Assembly: GCF_028864635.1 (NCBI RefSeq)
Contig: NZ_CP104850.1
Location: 62,001 to 126,000, forward strand
Direction of reading: 5' to 3'
DNA: 64,000 nucleotides
From: Cloacibacterium sp. TD35
GTDB taxonomy: Bacteria > Bacteroidota > Bacteroidia > Flavobacteriales > Weeksellaceae
The notes beneath the pieces were generated by a model. That model worked only from the letters and a program-made list of their open reading frames with translations. It did no database searches and was not told the DNA's origin. The position numbers and the translations under genes are program-made. Below are positions 9,301 to 17,817 of this stretch, piece by piece (positions within the stretch are counted from its first letter, which is position 1; every line of letters starts with the position of its first letter).

Positions 9301-10242
9301 ATAATTAGAACCAGTAAATAATAAATTACCACCAGTTGGTGCGTCATACCATCTCGTTATAGCATTATCTGCACTTGCACATTCCGCTGAAAGCTGTACA
9401 ACTCCTGGTCCGCAAATAGAACCCGCGGTTACTTTAGGAGCTTGTGGTTTTCCATTATATTCACCAAATGCAAAATCCTCTAATGCAGCACTTACACTAG
9501 CGGAATTTCTTGTTTCCATTAAGAAACTTGCATAACAGGTTTCAATTAATCTATCTAATTTTACATATCCTTCAAAGAATGAACCTGTAGGATATGTATT
9601 AGGAGGAGGCGTACCTACTGATGGCACGTTTTTACCTTGATAAGTCCATCCTGGATAGTTTGGCGATTGAACAGATTGTGTATTAACCACTGCCTTACTT
9701 GTTCTAGTAACCAAATCTAGTGGACCGTCTGATCCTCCAGAACCTACCCAACGATAAACTCTGATAGTTACTTGACCTCCACCATTCGTAAAATTACTCA
9801 AGATAAGCAAATCACCTATGGCATGTGGTGGTGCAAAAGTTCCAGAAGTGGTTCCTACTGGACCAGAGCCATTTTGAAAGAACCAGAAACCAATTTGAGC
9901 GTCACCATTAATAGCAGTTCTATCTCCAAAGAAATAGAGCTCATCGCCATTAATTAGCACTGCTCCAGCATTGGTAATATCTCCTTTGTCATTAACTTGA
10001 CCAATTGACCAGTTCCACAAAGGGGTATCCTCTATGTCTTTAGAGGCATCAAATTTATTGTCATCACTTACGTTTGCACGATCATGAACAAAAGCTTTGA
10101 CAATGTTTCCATTAAGTGCTGCAGGCCAATCACTTGGATCTCCATCTACCGTAATGGTCTGTGCACCTATAAATACATAAAAAGACGATAGTAAAACTAA
10201 AAAGAAACTGAGTCTTTTGAGAAAATAATTTTTTAAACTCAT
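6325..10242 (-). CDS. Giant secreted SprB-repeat protein with T9SS type A sorting domain
   Basis: A 1305-aa cell-surface protein. In order: signal peptide (1-28); an N-terminal domain of unknown fold to about 270 that starts with DGDPSDWP; an Ig-like domain (about 273-350) with CGPG, WYDAPTGG and TTTYYV motifs; one divergent SprB repeat; eight almost identical 66-residue SprB repeats (about 414-941, each with LCNGG, GTAPYTGTGSW, GTYTYTVKDANGC); a tenth divergent SprB repeat; a region of about 160 residues of unknown function; and a C-terminal type A sorting domain starting YPNPSSGEF and ending in IIRK. SprB repeats occur in mobile surface adhesins of gliding flavobacteria. An adhesin role here is inference. 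No T9SS machinery genes are in the window. Confidence 0.88.
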   Translation of the reverse strand: MSLKNYFLKRLSFFLVLLSSFYVFIGAQTITVDGDPSDWPAALNGNIVKAFVHDRANVSDDNKFDASKDIEDTPLWNWSIGQVNDKGDITNAGAVLINGDELYFFGDRTAINGDAQIGFWFFQNGSGPVGTTSGTFAPPHAIGDLLILSNFTNGGGQVTIRVYRWVGSGGSDGPLDLVTRTSKAVVNTQSVQSPNYPGWTYQGKNVPSVGTPPPNTYPTGSFFEGYVKLDRLIETCYASFLMETRNSASVSAALEDFAFGEYNGKPQAPKVTAGSICGPGVVQLSAECASADNAITRWYDAPTGGNLLFTGSNYAPNISQTTTYYVACFRSDGLGCESARTPVVATVNPKPEVSLSFDPIKCNGDNTTIVANVTSGTAPYTYLWSNGEKTSSISVKAGTYSVVVTDSKGCEVSKEITISEPSKLSMEVSYTPILCNGGKSTVTVTADGGTAPYTGTGSWDVVAGTYTYTVKDANGCEVSKEITISEPSKLSMEVSYTPILCNGGKSTVTVTADGGTAPYTGTGSWDVVAGTYTYTVKDANGCEVSKEITISEPSKLSMEVSYTPILCNGGKSTVTVTADGGTAPYTGTGSWDVVAGTYTYTVKDANGCEVSKEITISEPSKLSMEVSYTPILCNGGKSTVTVTADGGTAPYTGTGSWDVVAGTYTYTVKDANGCEVSKEITISEPSKLSMEVSYTPILCNGGKSTVTVTADGGTAPYTGTGSWDVVAGTYTYTVKDANGCEVSKEITISEPSKLSMEVSYTPILCNGGKSTVTVTADGGTAPYTGTGSWDVVAGTYTYTVKDANGCEVSKEITISEPSKLSMEVSYTPILCNGGKSTVTVTADGGTAPYTGTGSWDVLAGTYTYTVKDANGCEVSKEITISEPSKLSMEVSYTPILCNGGKSTVTVTADGGTAPYTGTGSWEVSTGTYTYTVKDANGCEVSKEITITQPTPLALTIIAEKLVCYDGKVQLTANVSGGTSPYTYSWSNGETTQTITVGAGSYTVTVKDANGCMISKNVEVKVPTCDGFTTVTQGGWGAKAAGKNWGAYRDANFAAAFPTGLMVGTALRNLKLSSAKAVDDFLPSGSSPRALENSYVNPGQTYQNVFAGQVVALTLSVRFDEWDANFSSSATKLGDLIVNSGTFAGWTVYQILAEANKVLAGEASMYSASQLNAIVDAINNNYDNGKVNLGLLSCPCPTVEKQAPVAKVAAPAKSTPDVITNQEVVLYPNPSSGEFNLRFDTPKDGKILVQIYNAQGTLVGDFSSKVIRNNNKASLHVNNSNLAAGLYLVKVKTSTQEKTIKLIIRK
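7421..9004 (-). repeat. Eight tandem 198-bp repeats (66-aa SprB units)
   Basis: The anchor GAAACTTCGC occurs at 7421, 7619, 7817, 8015, 8213, 8411, 8609, 8807 and 9005, exactly 198 bases apart. Units differ at only a few sites. Scored at three of these (GCGGTT/GCTGTT, CCATCGG/CCGTCGG/CCGTCAG, TAGATAG/TAGAGAG), the plus-strand order is A-B-C-A-C-A-B-D, showing a repeated C-A pair. Confidence 0.95.
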
Positions 10243-10492
10243 AATAAAAAGTTTTTTTTGATTAACATTAATCCTCGGGGTTATCTCCCTAAAAAACTTT
10301 CAAAAATGAAATGATTTTAATGTAGAAGTAATCAATAAGAATAATAGACTTTTTTTAAAACCAACTCATTAAAGCGACATGTCACTCGTAAAATGTTTCA
10401 TTTAATTTTATAAATAAACATTTAGGCTATGTGTTAGATTAGTAAATACTTTGTTCTCATCATTTGTTTTATTTTATGGTTGTTTAGCATTA

Positions 10493-10500
10493 CAAAATTA
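10493..10500 (-). promoter_or_regulatory. Possible -7 element (TAATTTTG) for the SprB-repeat gene
   Basis: The only TAnnTTTG match on the minus strand in the 418-bp gap. The -33 TTG is not at the normal spacing, so support is weak. Confidence 0.25.
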
Positions 10501-10610
10501 TGACAAATGACATAGGATACACTAATACAAAATACGTAATTTAAAGTAATAGATGTCAACGAATCAAAAAACAAAGACCATAATAAGACTATACAAATCT
10601 TATTATAAAT

Positions 10611-10640
10611 AAAAAAACCGCACCCAATTGGGCGCGGTTT
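10611..10640 (-). terminator. Terminator of dnaK
   Basis: Arms AAACCGC (10615-10621) and GCGGTTT (10634-10640) plus an inner CCC/GGG stem, with seven As on the outer side giving Us in the minus transcript. It lies 21 bases past the dnaK stop. Confidence 0.8.
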
Positions 10641-10660
10641 GCTTTATATTTAAATGAAGT

Positions 10661-12547
10661 TTATTTCACTTCTTCAAAGTCTGCATCTTGTACATTTGCT
10701 CCTGCAGATTCTTGCTGCGGCTGTGCTTCTTGAGTTGCTTTGTACAATTCTTCTGAAGCGGCCATCCAAGCTGCATCTAATGCTTCTAACTTAGGTTTAA
10801 TAGCATCTGCATCTTTGGTTTCGTAAGCTGTTTTCAGTTCTGCGTGTGCTGCTTCGATTGCTGCTTTTTTATCTGCAGATAATTTTTCTCCAAATTCTTT
10901 TAATTGTTTTTCAGTTTGGAAAATCATTCCATCTGCTTTATTGATGGTTTCTACATCTTCTTTTCTCTTCGCATCTGCTGCTGCATTTTCTTCTGCTTCT
11001 TTTTTCATTCTTTCGATTTCTGCATCAGAAAGTCCAGAAGATGCTTGGATTTTGATAGATTGCTCTTTACCAGTTCCTTTATCTTTAGCAGAAACGTGTA
11101 GAATACCGTTTGCATCGATATCAAAAGTTACCTCAATTTGTGGAACTCCTCTTGGTGCAGGTGGAATATCTACTAAATCAAATCTACCAATTTCTTTGTT
11201 ATCATTAAACATTGGTCTTTCCCCTTGTCCTACTCTGATGGTTACCGCAGGCTGATTATCGCTTGCAGTAGAGAAAACTTCAGACTTTTTAGTAGGAATG
11301 GTAGTATTCGCTTCAATTAATTTAGTGAAAACTGAACCCATAGTTTCGATACCTAAAGAAAGCGGAGTTACGTCTAATAAAAGAACGTCTTTTACATCAC
11401 CTGTTAAAACTCCCCCTTGAATTGCAGCACCAATTGCTACTACTTCGTCTGGATTTACTCCTTTTGAAGGCGATTTTCCGAAGAATTTTTCTACTGCTTC
11501 TTGAATTGCAGGAATTCTGGTAGAACCACCTACTAAGATGATTTCATCAATATCAGAAGTGCTCATTCCAGCATTTCTAAGAGCCGTTTTACATGGTTCG
11601 ATGGTTCTTTGGATTAAATCATGTGCTAGTTGCTCAAATTTAGCTCTGGTCAATGTTTTCACTAAGTGTTTAGGACCAGTTGCAGTAGCAGTGATATATG
11701 GTAAATTGATTTCAGTTTGAGTAGAAGAAGACAATTCAATTTTTGCTTTTTCAGCAGCTTCTTTTAAACGTTGAAGTGCAATTGCATCAGATTTTAAATC
11801 TACCCCTTCTTCAGATTTGAATTCATCTGCCATCCAGTCGATGATTACGTTATCAAAGTCGTCACCACCAAGGTGTGTATCACCATCAGTTGCTTTTACT
11901 TCGAAAGATGCGTTACCATCTACTTCGTACATTTCTAGTACAGAAACGTCATGGGTACCACCACCACAGTCGAAAACCACTACATTTAGGTCTTTCTTGC
12001 CTACTTTATCTAAACCGTAAGCTAAAGCTGCAGCAGTAGGTTCGTTGATGATTCTTTCTACTTTAAGACCTGCAATTTCACCAGCTTCTTTAGTCGCTTG
12101 TCTCTGTGCATCGTTAAAGTAAGCAGGAACCGTAATTACCGCTCTGGTTACTTCTTGCCCTAAGAAATCTTCAGCTGTTTTCTTCATTTTCTGAAGAATC
12201 ATTGCAGAAATTTCTTGTGCTGTATATTCTCTATCGTCTACTTTTACTTTTATGGTATCATTAGGACCTGCTACAACAGGATATGGAACTCTAGAAATTT
12301 CTTCTTTATCTTTAGAAAACTGTGTTCCGATAAATCTCTTGATAGAATAAACGGTTTTAGTAGGATTAGTTACTGCTTGTCTTTTTGCAGGATCACCCAC
12401 TTTTCTTTCTCCATCTTCTGTAAATGCTACAATAGATGGTGTGGTTCTTTTACCTTCTGCATTTGGGATAACTACAGGATCTTTACCTTCCATTACCGCA
12501 ACGCAAGAGTTGGTCGTACCTAAATCAATTCCGATAATTTTGCTCAT
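10661..12547 (-). CDS. dnaK: Molecular chaperone DnaK (Hsp70)
   Basis: ATP-dependent chaperone that binds unfolded peptides in the cytoplasm together with DnaJ and GrpE, neither of which is nearby. The N-terminal ATPase starts [15 protein letters not shown]. The phosphate-2 loop reads GGGTHDVSV, with His in place of the usual Phe, a variant I recall in related bacteria. The linker [18 protein letters not shown] leads into the substrate-binding domain, and the lid ends in a Q/A-rich tail with the acidic ending DADFEEVK. Length 628 aa is standard. It is transcribed alone, divergent from ppk1. I see no CIRCE element upstream. Confidence 0.97.
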   Translation of the reverse strand: MSKIIGIDLGTTNSCVAVMEGKDPVVIPNAEGKRTTPSIVAFTEDGERKVGDPAKRQAVTNPTKTVYSIKRFIGTQFSKDKEEISRVPYPVVAGPNDTIKVKVDDREYTAQEISAMILQKMKKTAEDFLGQEVTRAVITVPAYFNDAQRQATKEAGEIAGLKVERIINEPTAAALAYGLDKVGKKDLNVVVFDCGGGTHDVSVLEMYEVDGNASFEVKATDGDTHLGGDDFDNVIIDWMADEFKSEEGVDLKSDAIALQRLKEAAEKAKIELSSSTQTEINLPYITATATGPKHLVKTLTRAKFEQLAHDLIQRTIEPCKTALRNAGMSTSDIDEIILVGGSTRIPAIQEAVEKFFGKSPSKGVNPDEVVAIGAAIQGGVLTGDVKDVLLLDVTPLSLGIETMGSVFTKLIEANTTIPTKKSEVFSTASDNQPAVTIRVGQGERPMFNDNKEIGRFDLVDIPPAPRGVPQIEVTFDIDANGILHVSAKDKGTGKEQSIKIQASSGLSDAEIERMKKEAEENAAADAKRKEDVETINKADGMIFQTEKQLKEFGEKLSADKKAAIEAAHAELKTAYETKDADAIKPKLEALDAAWMAASEELYKATQEAQPQQESAGANVQDADFEEVK

Positions 12548-12696
12548 AATATTTATATTTTATTTTTTACTTAACTAATTTGACTTGGATTTCTCCAATT
12601 TTATACCATTGAGAAAATTGTGACAAATTGACATTTTCTTAAAAACTGTCATCTTTTAAATTCTCAATTTCACTTCTCTATTCCCGTGTTTATCAT

Positions 12697-12704
12697 TATA
12701 TTTG
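12697..12704 (+). promoter_or_regulatory. Putative -7 element (TATATTTG) for ppk1
   Basis: TATATTTG lies 19 bases before the ppk1 ATG, an exact TAnnTTTG match. No TTG at -33. Confidence 0.45.
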
Positions 12705-12723
12705 GATAAAACTTTTTACAGAT

Positions 12724-14793
12724 ATGCCACAATTCAATCCTAGAGACATTACCTGGTTAGGTTTTAATGCAAGAGTTTTGCAAGAAGCGATGGACGAAAC
12801 CGTTCCATTACACCTGAGAATTAGATTTTTAGGGATTTTTTCTAATAATCTAGATGAGTTTTTCCGAGTGCGAGTTGCGGGACTAAAACGAGCCCTAGAA
12901 CTGAAAGAAAAACTTGCAGTAGAGACGTTTTTTGACAAGCCTCAAAGAATTTTGGACAAAATCAATAAAATTGTCATCAAACAACAAGAAGATTTTGAAA
13001 AAACTTGGGACAAAATCCAAGAAGAAATGGCAGAGCAAAAAGTTTTCATTAAAACTCCTAAAAAACTCACCGAAAAACAAAAGGAATTTGTTAAAAAATA
13101 TTTTGACGAAGAAGTAGAAAGCAACGTCATTCCTATTCTGCTTCAAGACCATGTACCACTGCCTTATTTGCGAGAAAAAAGCCTATATCTAGGCATTGCA
13201 ATGCGCAGAAAAGATTGGAAATTCAGCACTAAATTCGCCATTATAGAAGTTCCGACCAGAGCCAATGGAAGATTTGTCATTTTGCCACCAGAAAATCCTG
13301 AAGAAACTGACATAATGCTTCTAGAAGATGTTATCGCCTTTAATTTACCGCACATTTTCTCCTATTTCGGGTATGATGATTTCAAAGCAAATTCTTTTAA
13401 GGTGACCAAAGATGCAGAATTTGACCTCGATAATGACATCAGAACCAGCTTTGTAGAAAAAATTGAAAAAGGAATTAAATCTAGAAGAAAAGGAAAACCT
13501 ACCCGTTTTGTTTTTGACAAAGACATGGATAAATCTTTGGTGGAATTTCTCATCAAAAAACTCAATCTTACCAAAAGAGACAGCATTATTCCAGGGCAAA
13601 AAATTCATAATTTCAGACATTTTATGGATTTTCCTGATGTTTTTAAAAATTATGAAAAACCAATAGAGAGAAGTTCTTTTACGCATCCAGAATTTGACCA
13701 TGAAGGCAGAATTACAGATGTTATCGTAAAAAAAGATGTGCTTCTTACCTTTCCTTATCACACTTTTACACCAGTTATTGACTTGCTGAGAGAAGCTGCA
13801 ATGGATCCTGATGTAAAGTCTATTCAAATCACGGCTTACAGATTAGCCAGCAATTCTAAAATTGTAAACGCATTGATTAATGCCGTGAGAAACGGAAAAG
13901 AAGTCACCGTAATGCTAGAATTACGCGCAAGATTTGATGAAGAAAATAACCTAGAATGGAAAGAAAGGTTAGAAGAAGAAGGTGTAAAAGTTCTAGTGGG
14001 ATTACCGAATAAAAAAGTGCATGCAAAACTCTGTGTCATCAAAAAAAGAGTGAACAATAAGACCATTCAATATGGATTTGTAAGCACTGGAAACCTCAAC
14101 GAAAAAACAGCTAAAATCTATGTAGACCATTTGCTCATGACTTCTAACAGAGCAATTATGGCAGATATTAATAAAGTTTTTAATGTATTCAGAAAACCAA
14201 AAATAGACCCCGTTTTAGCATTGAAATCTTGCAATCATTTATTGGTTTGTCCACACTTCATGAGAGAAAAAATTGTTTGGCATATTGATAAAGAAATTGA
14301 AGAAGCAAAAGCAGGCAGAAAAGCCGAAATGATTATAAAAGTAAATTCACTTTCTGATAAAGGTCTAATTAAAAAACTTTATGAAGCAGCGGAAGCTGGC
14401 GTGGAAATTAAAATGATTGTTCGTGGAATTTTCTGTGCAGTAGAGCAGAAAACGTTCAAGAAAAAGATTCATGCCATCAGCATTGTAGATGAGTATTTAG
14501 AACATTCTAGAGTGATGTATTTTTACAATAAAGGCAGTGAAGATGTTTATCTTTCTTCTGCGGATTGGATGACTCGAAACCTAGATTACAGAATAGAAGC
14601 TGCTGTAAAAGTGAATCAAAAAAATCTTAAAAAAGAGCTAAAAGATTTACTGGAACTTCAATTGAAAGGCAACGTAAAAGCCAGATTTCTAGATGAGGAA
14701 TTGAGTAATAAATATGTAAAAAACGAAAAAAAACCATTCCGCAGTCAAATAGAAACGTATAAATTCTTGAAAAAGAAAGCTGTTGAAAATTAA
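12724..14793 (+). CDS. ppk1: Polyphosphate kinase 1
   Basis: Makes inorganic polyphosphate from ATP, usually at the inner membrane face. The N-terminal domain shows the conserved block FLGIFSNNLDEFFRVRVAG. The two phospholipase-D-like catalytic domains carry H433 (in VHAKL), the autophosphorylated histidine position, and H594 (in EHSRVMYF). STGNLNEKTA is the usual nucleotide-site segment. At 689 aa it is full length. A PAP2-family phosphatase follows on the same strand 79 bases downstream. Confidence 0.94.
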   Translation: MPQFNPRDITWLGFNARVLQEAMDETVPLHLRIRFLGIFSNNLDEFFRVRVAGLKRALELKEKLAVETFFDKPQRILDKINKIVIKQQEDFEKTWDKIQEEMAEQKVFIKTPKKLTEKQKEFVKKYFDEEVESNVIPILLQDHVPLPYLREKSLYLGIAMRRKDWKFSTKFAIIEVPTRANGRFVILPPENPEETDIMLLEDVIAFNLPHIFSYFGYDDFKANSFKVTKDAEFDLDNDIRTSFVEKIEKGIKSRRKGKPTRFVFDKDMDKSLVEFLIKKLNLTKRDSIIPGQKIHNFRHFMDFPDVFKNYEKPIERSSFTHPEFDHEGRITDVIVKKDVLLTFPYHTFTPVIDLLREAAMDPDVKSIQITAYRLASNSKIVNALINAVRNGKEVTVMLELRARFDEENNLEWKERLEEEGVKVLVGLPNKKVHAKLCVIKKRVNNKTIQYGFVSTGNLNEKTAKIYVDHLLMTSNRAIMADINKVFNVFRKPKIDPVLALKSCNHLLVCPHFMREKIVWHIDKEIEEAKAGRKAEMIIKVNSLSDKGLIKKLYEAAEAGVEIKMIVRGIFCAVEQKTFKKKIHAISIVDEYLEHSRVMYFYNKGSEDVYLSSADWMTRNLDYRIEAAVKVNQKNLKKELKDLLELQLKGNVKARFLDEELSNKYVKNEKKPFRSQIETYKFLKKKAVEN

Positions 14794-14872
14794 TTTTTGA
14801 AAATCTCTGATTTTCTTGCGACTTCAAAACATTTTAATTTTAAAAATAATTTTACGCCATTGCGTTAAAAAA

Positions 14873-15556
14873 ATGAGGAACATACTTTTAGCATTTTTGG
14901 TTTTTTCAAATTTTCTTTTTTCGCAAAAGAAAGACAGTTTAGTTTTTTCAGAAAAACCAAAATTCACTTCAAAACAACTCATTATCCCTGCTACTTTAAT
15001 GACAGCAGGAAGCATCGTTTTAACTACAGAAAATAGAGATTTCAGTGTTACAGAAAACAAAAATTTCTTGGCTTTTGGAGATTATCCCGAAGATTACCTT
15101 CAATTTGCGCCTCATATTTCACTTTACGCTTTTGAGTGGGCAGGAATGAAACCTAAAACCGACTTCTGGAACAGAACTGCTATTTTGGCAAAATCTGAAA
15201 TTCTTGTTTTTGGCAGTACTTATATTTTGAAAAAAGCGATTAAAAAGCCTCGCCCCGATGGAAGCAATGAATTTGGTTTCCCTAGCGGTCATACTGCGAA
15301 TGTTTTTGCAGGTGCTACAATGCTTTCTATGGAATATGGTGATAATTACCGTTGGGTGCCCTATGTTGCTTATTCTGTAGCAACTGGAGTGGGCATTTTG
15401 AGAATTGCTCACGACAAACATTATTGGAGCGACGTGATTTTTGGGGCTGGATTAGGAATTTTATCTACTAAAATCGCTTATTGGACGCATCAATATCAAT
15501 GGAATAAAAAATCAGAAAAAGATAATCTCACGATTTTATACAAAGAACATTTATAA
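14873..15556 (+). CDS. PAP2 (type 2 phosphatidic acid phosphatase) family protein
   Basis: Membrane or periplasmic phosphatase of the PAP2 superfamily. The three signature motifs are present: K-x6-RP in KKAIKKPRPDG, PSGHTA, and the third motif in RIAHDKHYWSDV. A signal peptide (MRNILLAFLVFSNFLFSQ) begins at the ATG at 14873. The frame is open to 14816, but that extension has no family support. The substrate could be a lipid phosphate, undecaprenyl pyrophosphate or a lipid A phosphate; the sequence does not decide. Same strand as ppk1 and the S9 peptidase, but spacing suggests separate transcription. Confidence 0.85.
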   Translation: MRNILLAFLVFSNFLFSQKKDSLVFSEKPKFTSKQLIIPATLMTAGSIVLTTENRDFSVTENKNFLAFGDYPEDYLQFAPHISLYAFEWAGMKPKTDFWNRTAILAKSEILVFGSTYILKKAIKKPRPDGSNEFGFPSGHTANVFAGATMLSMEYGDNYRWVPYVAYSVATGVGILRIAHDKHYWSDVIFGAGLGILSTKIAYWTHQYQWNKKSEKDNLTILYKEHL

Positions 15557-15613
15557 AATTCTTCAGAAATTAATGAATTAACATACATTTACCGTTAAAA
15601 TTTTTCAACATCT

Positions 15614-17752
15614 ATGAACTTAAAAAAAATATTAGGAACATTGGTTTTGGCTTCAGTTTGTGGTTTTTCGCAAACGCAGCAATTTACCATGAACGATGCT
15701 GTTTTAGGACTTAGAACCAATCTTGCCGTAAAAAACATCAGAGATTTTTCTTTCAGCAATGATGGCAAATCTTACCTTCAAATGGTTAAAAACGCTTATC
15801 TCATCACAGATATTGCGACCAACAAGACGGATACTTTGGTTTCTATATATCAAGTGAATCAAAATCTAAATGCAGACCAAAAACTGAAAGCTCTTTCTCC
15901 ACTGAAATTTTTGAACAATTCTAAAGCATATTTCTCCCAAAAAGGAAAATATTTTTGGCTTCAAAAAACGGGGAATTCTTGGCAAAAAACCGAATTCGCT
16001 TCTATTCCTGAGGATGCGGAAAACGCTCAAATTCTCCCTGACAATCAAACGATTATTTACACCATTAAAAATAATCTTTTTGTTAATATTAATGGAAAGA
16101 CGCTGAAAATAACCGATGACCAAAACGAAAATATCATCAACGGACAATCGGTTCACCGAAATGAATTTGGAATTGATGGAGGAATTTTTGCAGCGCCAAA
16201 TTTTCAAAAAATTGCATTTTACAGAATGGATCAAAGCATGGTTACCGACTACCCTATCATCGATTGGAGCGTAACGCCTGCAGAAAACCATAACATGAAA
16301 TATCCGATGGCTGGAAATAAATCTCACGAAGTTTCCATCGGAATTTTTGATGCAAAAACTCAAACTAAAAAATTCTTAAACATTGAAGGCGACAAAGAGC
16401 AATATTTAACCAGCGTAACTTGGAGCCCTGATTCTCAATCTATTTTCGTAGCGGTTCTTAATAGAGCTCAAAACCATATGAAACTAAATCAATATGATGC
16501 AGAAACTGGAAATTTTATTAAAACACTCTTCGAAGAAAAAGATGAAAAATATGTAGAACCTCAGCATCCATTAACATTTTTACCTGGCTCAAATAAAGAT
16601 TTTATCTGGCAAAGCCAAAGAACGGGTTACAATCATTTGTTTTGGTACAATACAGACAAAGGTTTGGTAAAACAAATTACAAAAGGAGATTGGTTGGTAA
16701 ACGAAATTCTAGGTTTTAATGAAAAGAAAAAAGAAATTCACATCTCTTCGACCAAAGAAACGCCGCTTGAAAAACATTTGTACAAAGTAAATTGGCAAAC
16801 GACTAAAATCACCAGATTAGACAAAGATGCTGGTATTCACAACGGAATTTTAAGCAAAGACGGAACACATTTGTATGATGTTTTTGCCAATGCTTCTACG
16901 CCAAGAATTGCAAATATTATCAATACGCAAACGCTTCAAACCAAAAATATTTTAACGGCAGAAAACCCACTGAAAAACTTCCAAAGACCTGACATTCAGA
17001 ATATCACACTAAAAGCAGACGACGGAACTCCACTCTATGGAAAACTGATTTTACCTACTGATTTTGATAAAACTAAAAAATATCCTGTAATTGTCTATTT
17101 ATACAATGGGCCTCATTTACAATTGGTTACCAATAACTTCCCAGCTTCTGGAAATCTTTGGTACGAATACATGGCGCAACGTGGCTACATTGTCTTCACA
17201 ATGGACGGAAGGGGCTCTTCTAATAGAGGAATGCAATTTGAACAAGCCGTTTTCAGAAATCTAGGTGAAACTGAAATGAAAGACCAATTAAAAGGTGTAG
17301 AATATTTAAAATCTTTGCCTTTTGTAAATGCTGAAAAAATGGGAATTCACGGTTGGAGTTTCGGTGGATTTATGACCACAAGTTTTATGCTGAAATATCC
17401 TGAAGTTTTCAAAGCGGGAGTTGCAGGTGGACCTGTAATCGATTGGACTCTGTACGAAATTATGTATACAGAACGTTACATGGATTCGCCAAAAGAAAAT
17501 CCTGAAGGTTACGCAAAAGCTAATCTTTTAGACAAAGTTCAAAACTTGAAAGGAAAATTACTCATGATTCACGGTGCGCAAGATGATGTAGTGGTTTGGC
17601 AACATTCTGTAAAATTCCTGAAATCTGCAGTTGACAAAGGCGTTCAGTTAGATTATTTCGTTTATCCTGGTCATCCTCACAATGTTTCTGGGAAAGACAG
17701 AGTACATTTAATGCAAAAGGTTACGGATTATTTTGACTTGTATTTGAAATAA
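15614..17752 (+). CDS. S9 family dipeptidyl/prolyl tripeptidyl peptidase
   Basis: Secreted serine exopeptidase removing short N-terminal peptides after proline. The signal peptide is residues 1 to about 20. An N-terminal beta-propeller (about 40-460) holds the HRNEFG segment that carries the N-terminus-binding glutamate, and YRMDQSMV. The C-terminal alpha/beta hydrolase has catalytic S582 (GWSFGG), D657 (HGAQDD) and H689 (HPHNV). From memory of Porphyromonas gingivalis PtpA, long stretches of the propeller (such as HPLTFLPGSN and YDAETG) agree closely, so a prolyl tripeptidyl peptidase is somewhat more likely than plain DPP IV. Ends in a bidirectional terminator. Confidence 0.88.
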   Translation: MNLKKILGTLVLASVCGFSQTQQFTMNDAVLGLRTNLAVKNIRDFSFSNDGKSYLQMVKNAYLITDIATNKTDTLVSIYQVNQNLNADQKLKALSPLKFLNNSKAYFSQKGKYFWLQKTGNSWQKTEFASIPEDAENAQILPDNQTIIYTIKNNLFVNINGKTLKITDDQNENIINGQSVHRNEFGIDGGIFAAPNFQKIAFYRMDQSMVTDYPIIDWSVTPAENHNMKYPMAGNKSHEVSIGIFDAKTQTKKFLNIEGDKEQYLTSVTWSPDSQSIFVAVLNRAQNHMKLNQYDAETGNFIKTLFEEKDEKYVEPQHPLTFLPGSNKDFIWQSQRTGYNHLFWYNTDKGLVKQITKGDWLVNEILGFNEKKKEIHISSTKETPLEKHLYKVNWQTTKITRLDKDAGIHNGILSKDGTHLYDVFANASTPRIANIINTQTLQTKNILTAENPLKNFQRPDIQNITLKADDGTPLYGKLILPTDFDKTKKYPVIVYLYNGPHLQLVTNNFPASGNLWYEYMAQRGYIVFTMDGRGSSNRGMQFEQAVFRNLGETEMKDQLKGVEYLKSLPFVNAEKMGIHGWSFGGFMTTSFMLKYPEVFKAGVAGGPVIDWTLYEIMYTERYMDSPKENPEGYAKANLLDKVQNLKGKLLMIHGAQDDVVVWQHSVKFLKSAVDKGVQLDYFVYPGHPHNVSGKDRVHLMQKVTDYFDLYLK

Positions 17753-17771
17753 ATATGAACATTATAAAAAC

Positions 17772-17802
17772 AAAAAATCGGGAAGTAATTTTCCCGATTT
17801 TT
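17772..17802. terminator. Bidirectional terminator
   Basis: Arms 17774-17784 and 17791-17801 (AAAATCGGGAA and its complement) with A and T runs. It serves the convergent S9 peptidase and serine hydrolase genes. Confidence 0.8.
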
Positions 17803-17817
17803 AATATTTAATAAGTA

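Larger units (their letters stand above)
10243..10660. other. 418-bp intergenic region between dnaK and the SprB-repeat gene
   Basis: Contains the dnaK terminator (10611-10640) and one candidate -7 box for the SprB-repeat gene (10493-10500), which would leave a leader of about 245 bases. I find no gene, tRNA or obvious riboswitch fold in the rest. The stretch is AT-rich without clear repeats. Confidence 0.5.

Noticed and set aside
10904-11255. Plus-strand open frames inside dnaK
   Set aside because: They are mirror-frame shadows; dnaK is unambiguous on the minus strand.
12548-12723. CIRCE or heat-shock operator between dnaK and ppk1
   Set aside because: No TTAGCACTC-N9-GAGTGCTAA-like inverted repeat is present.
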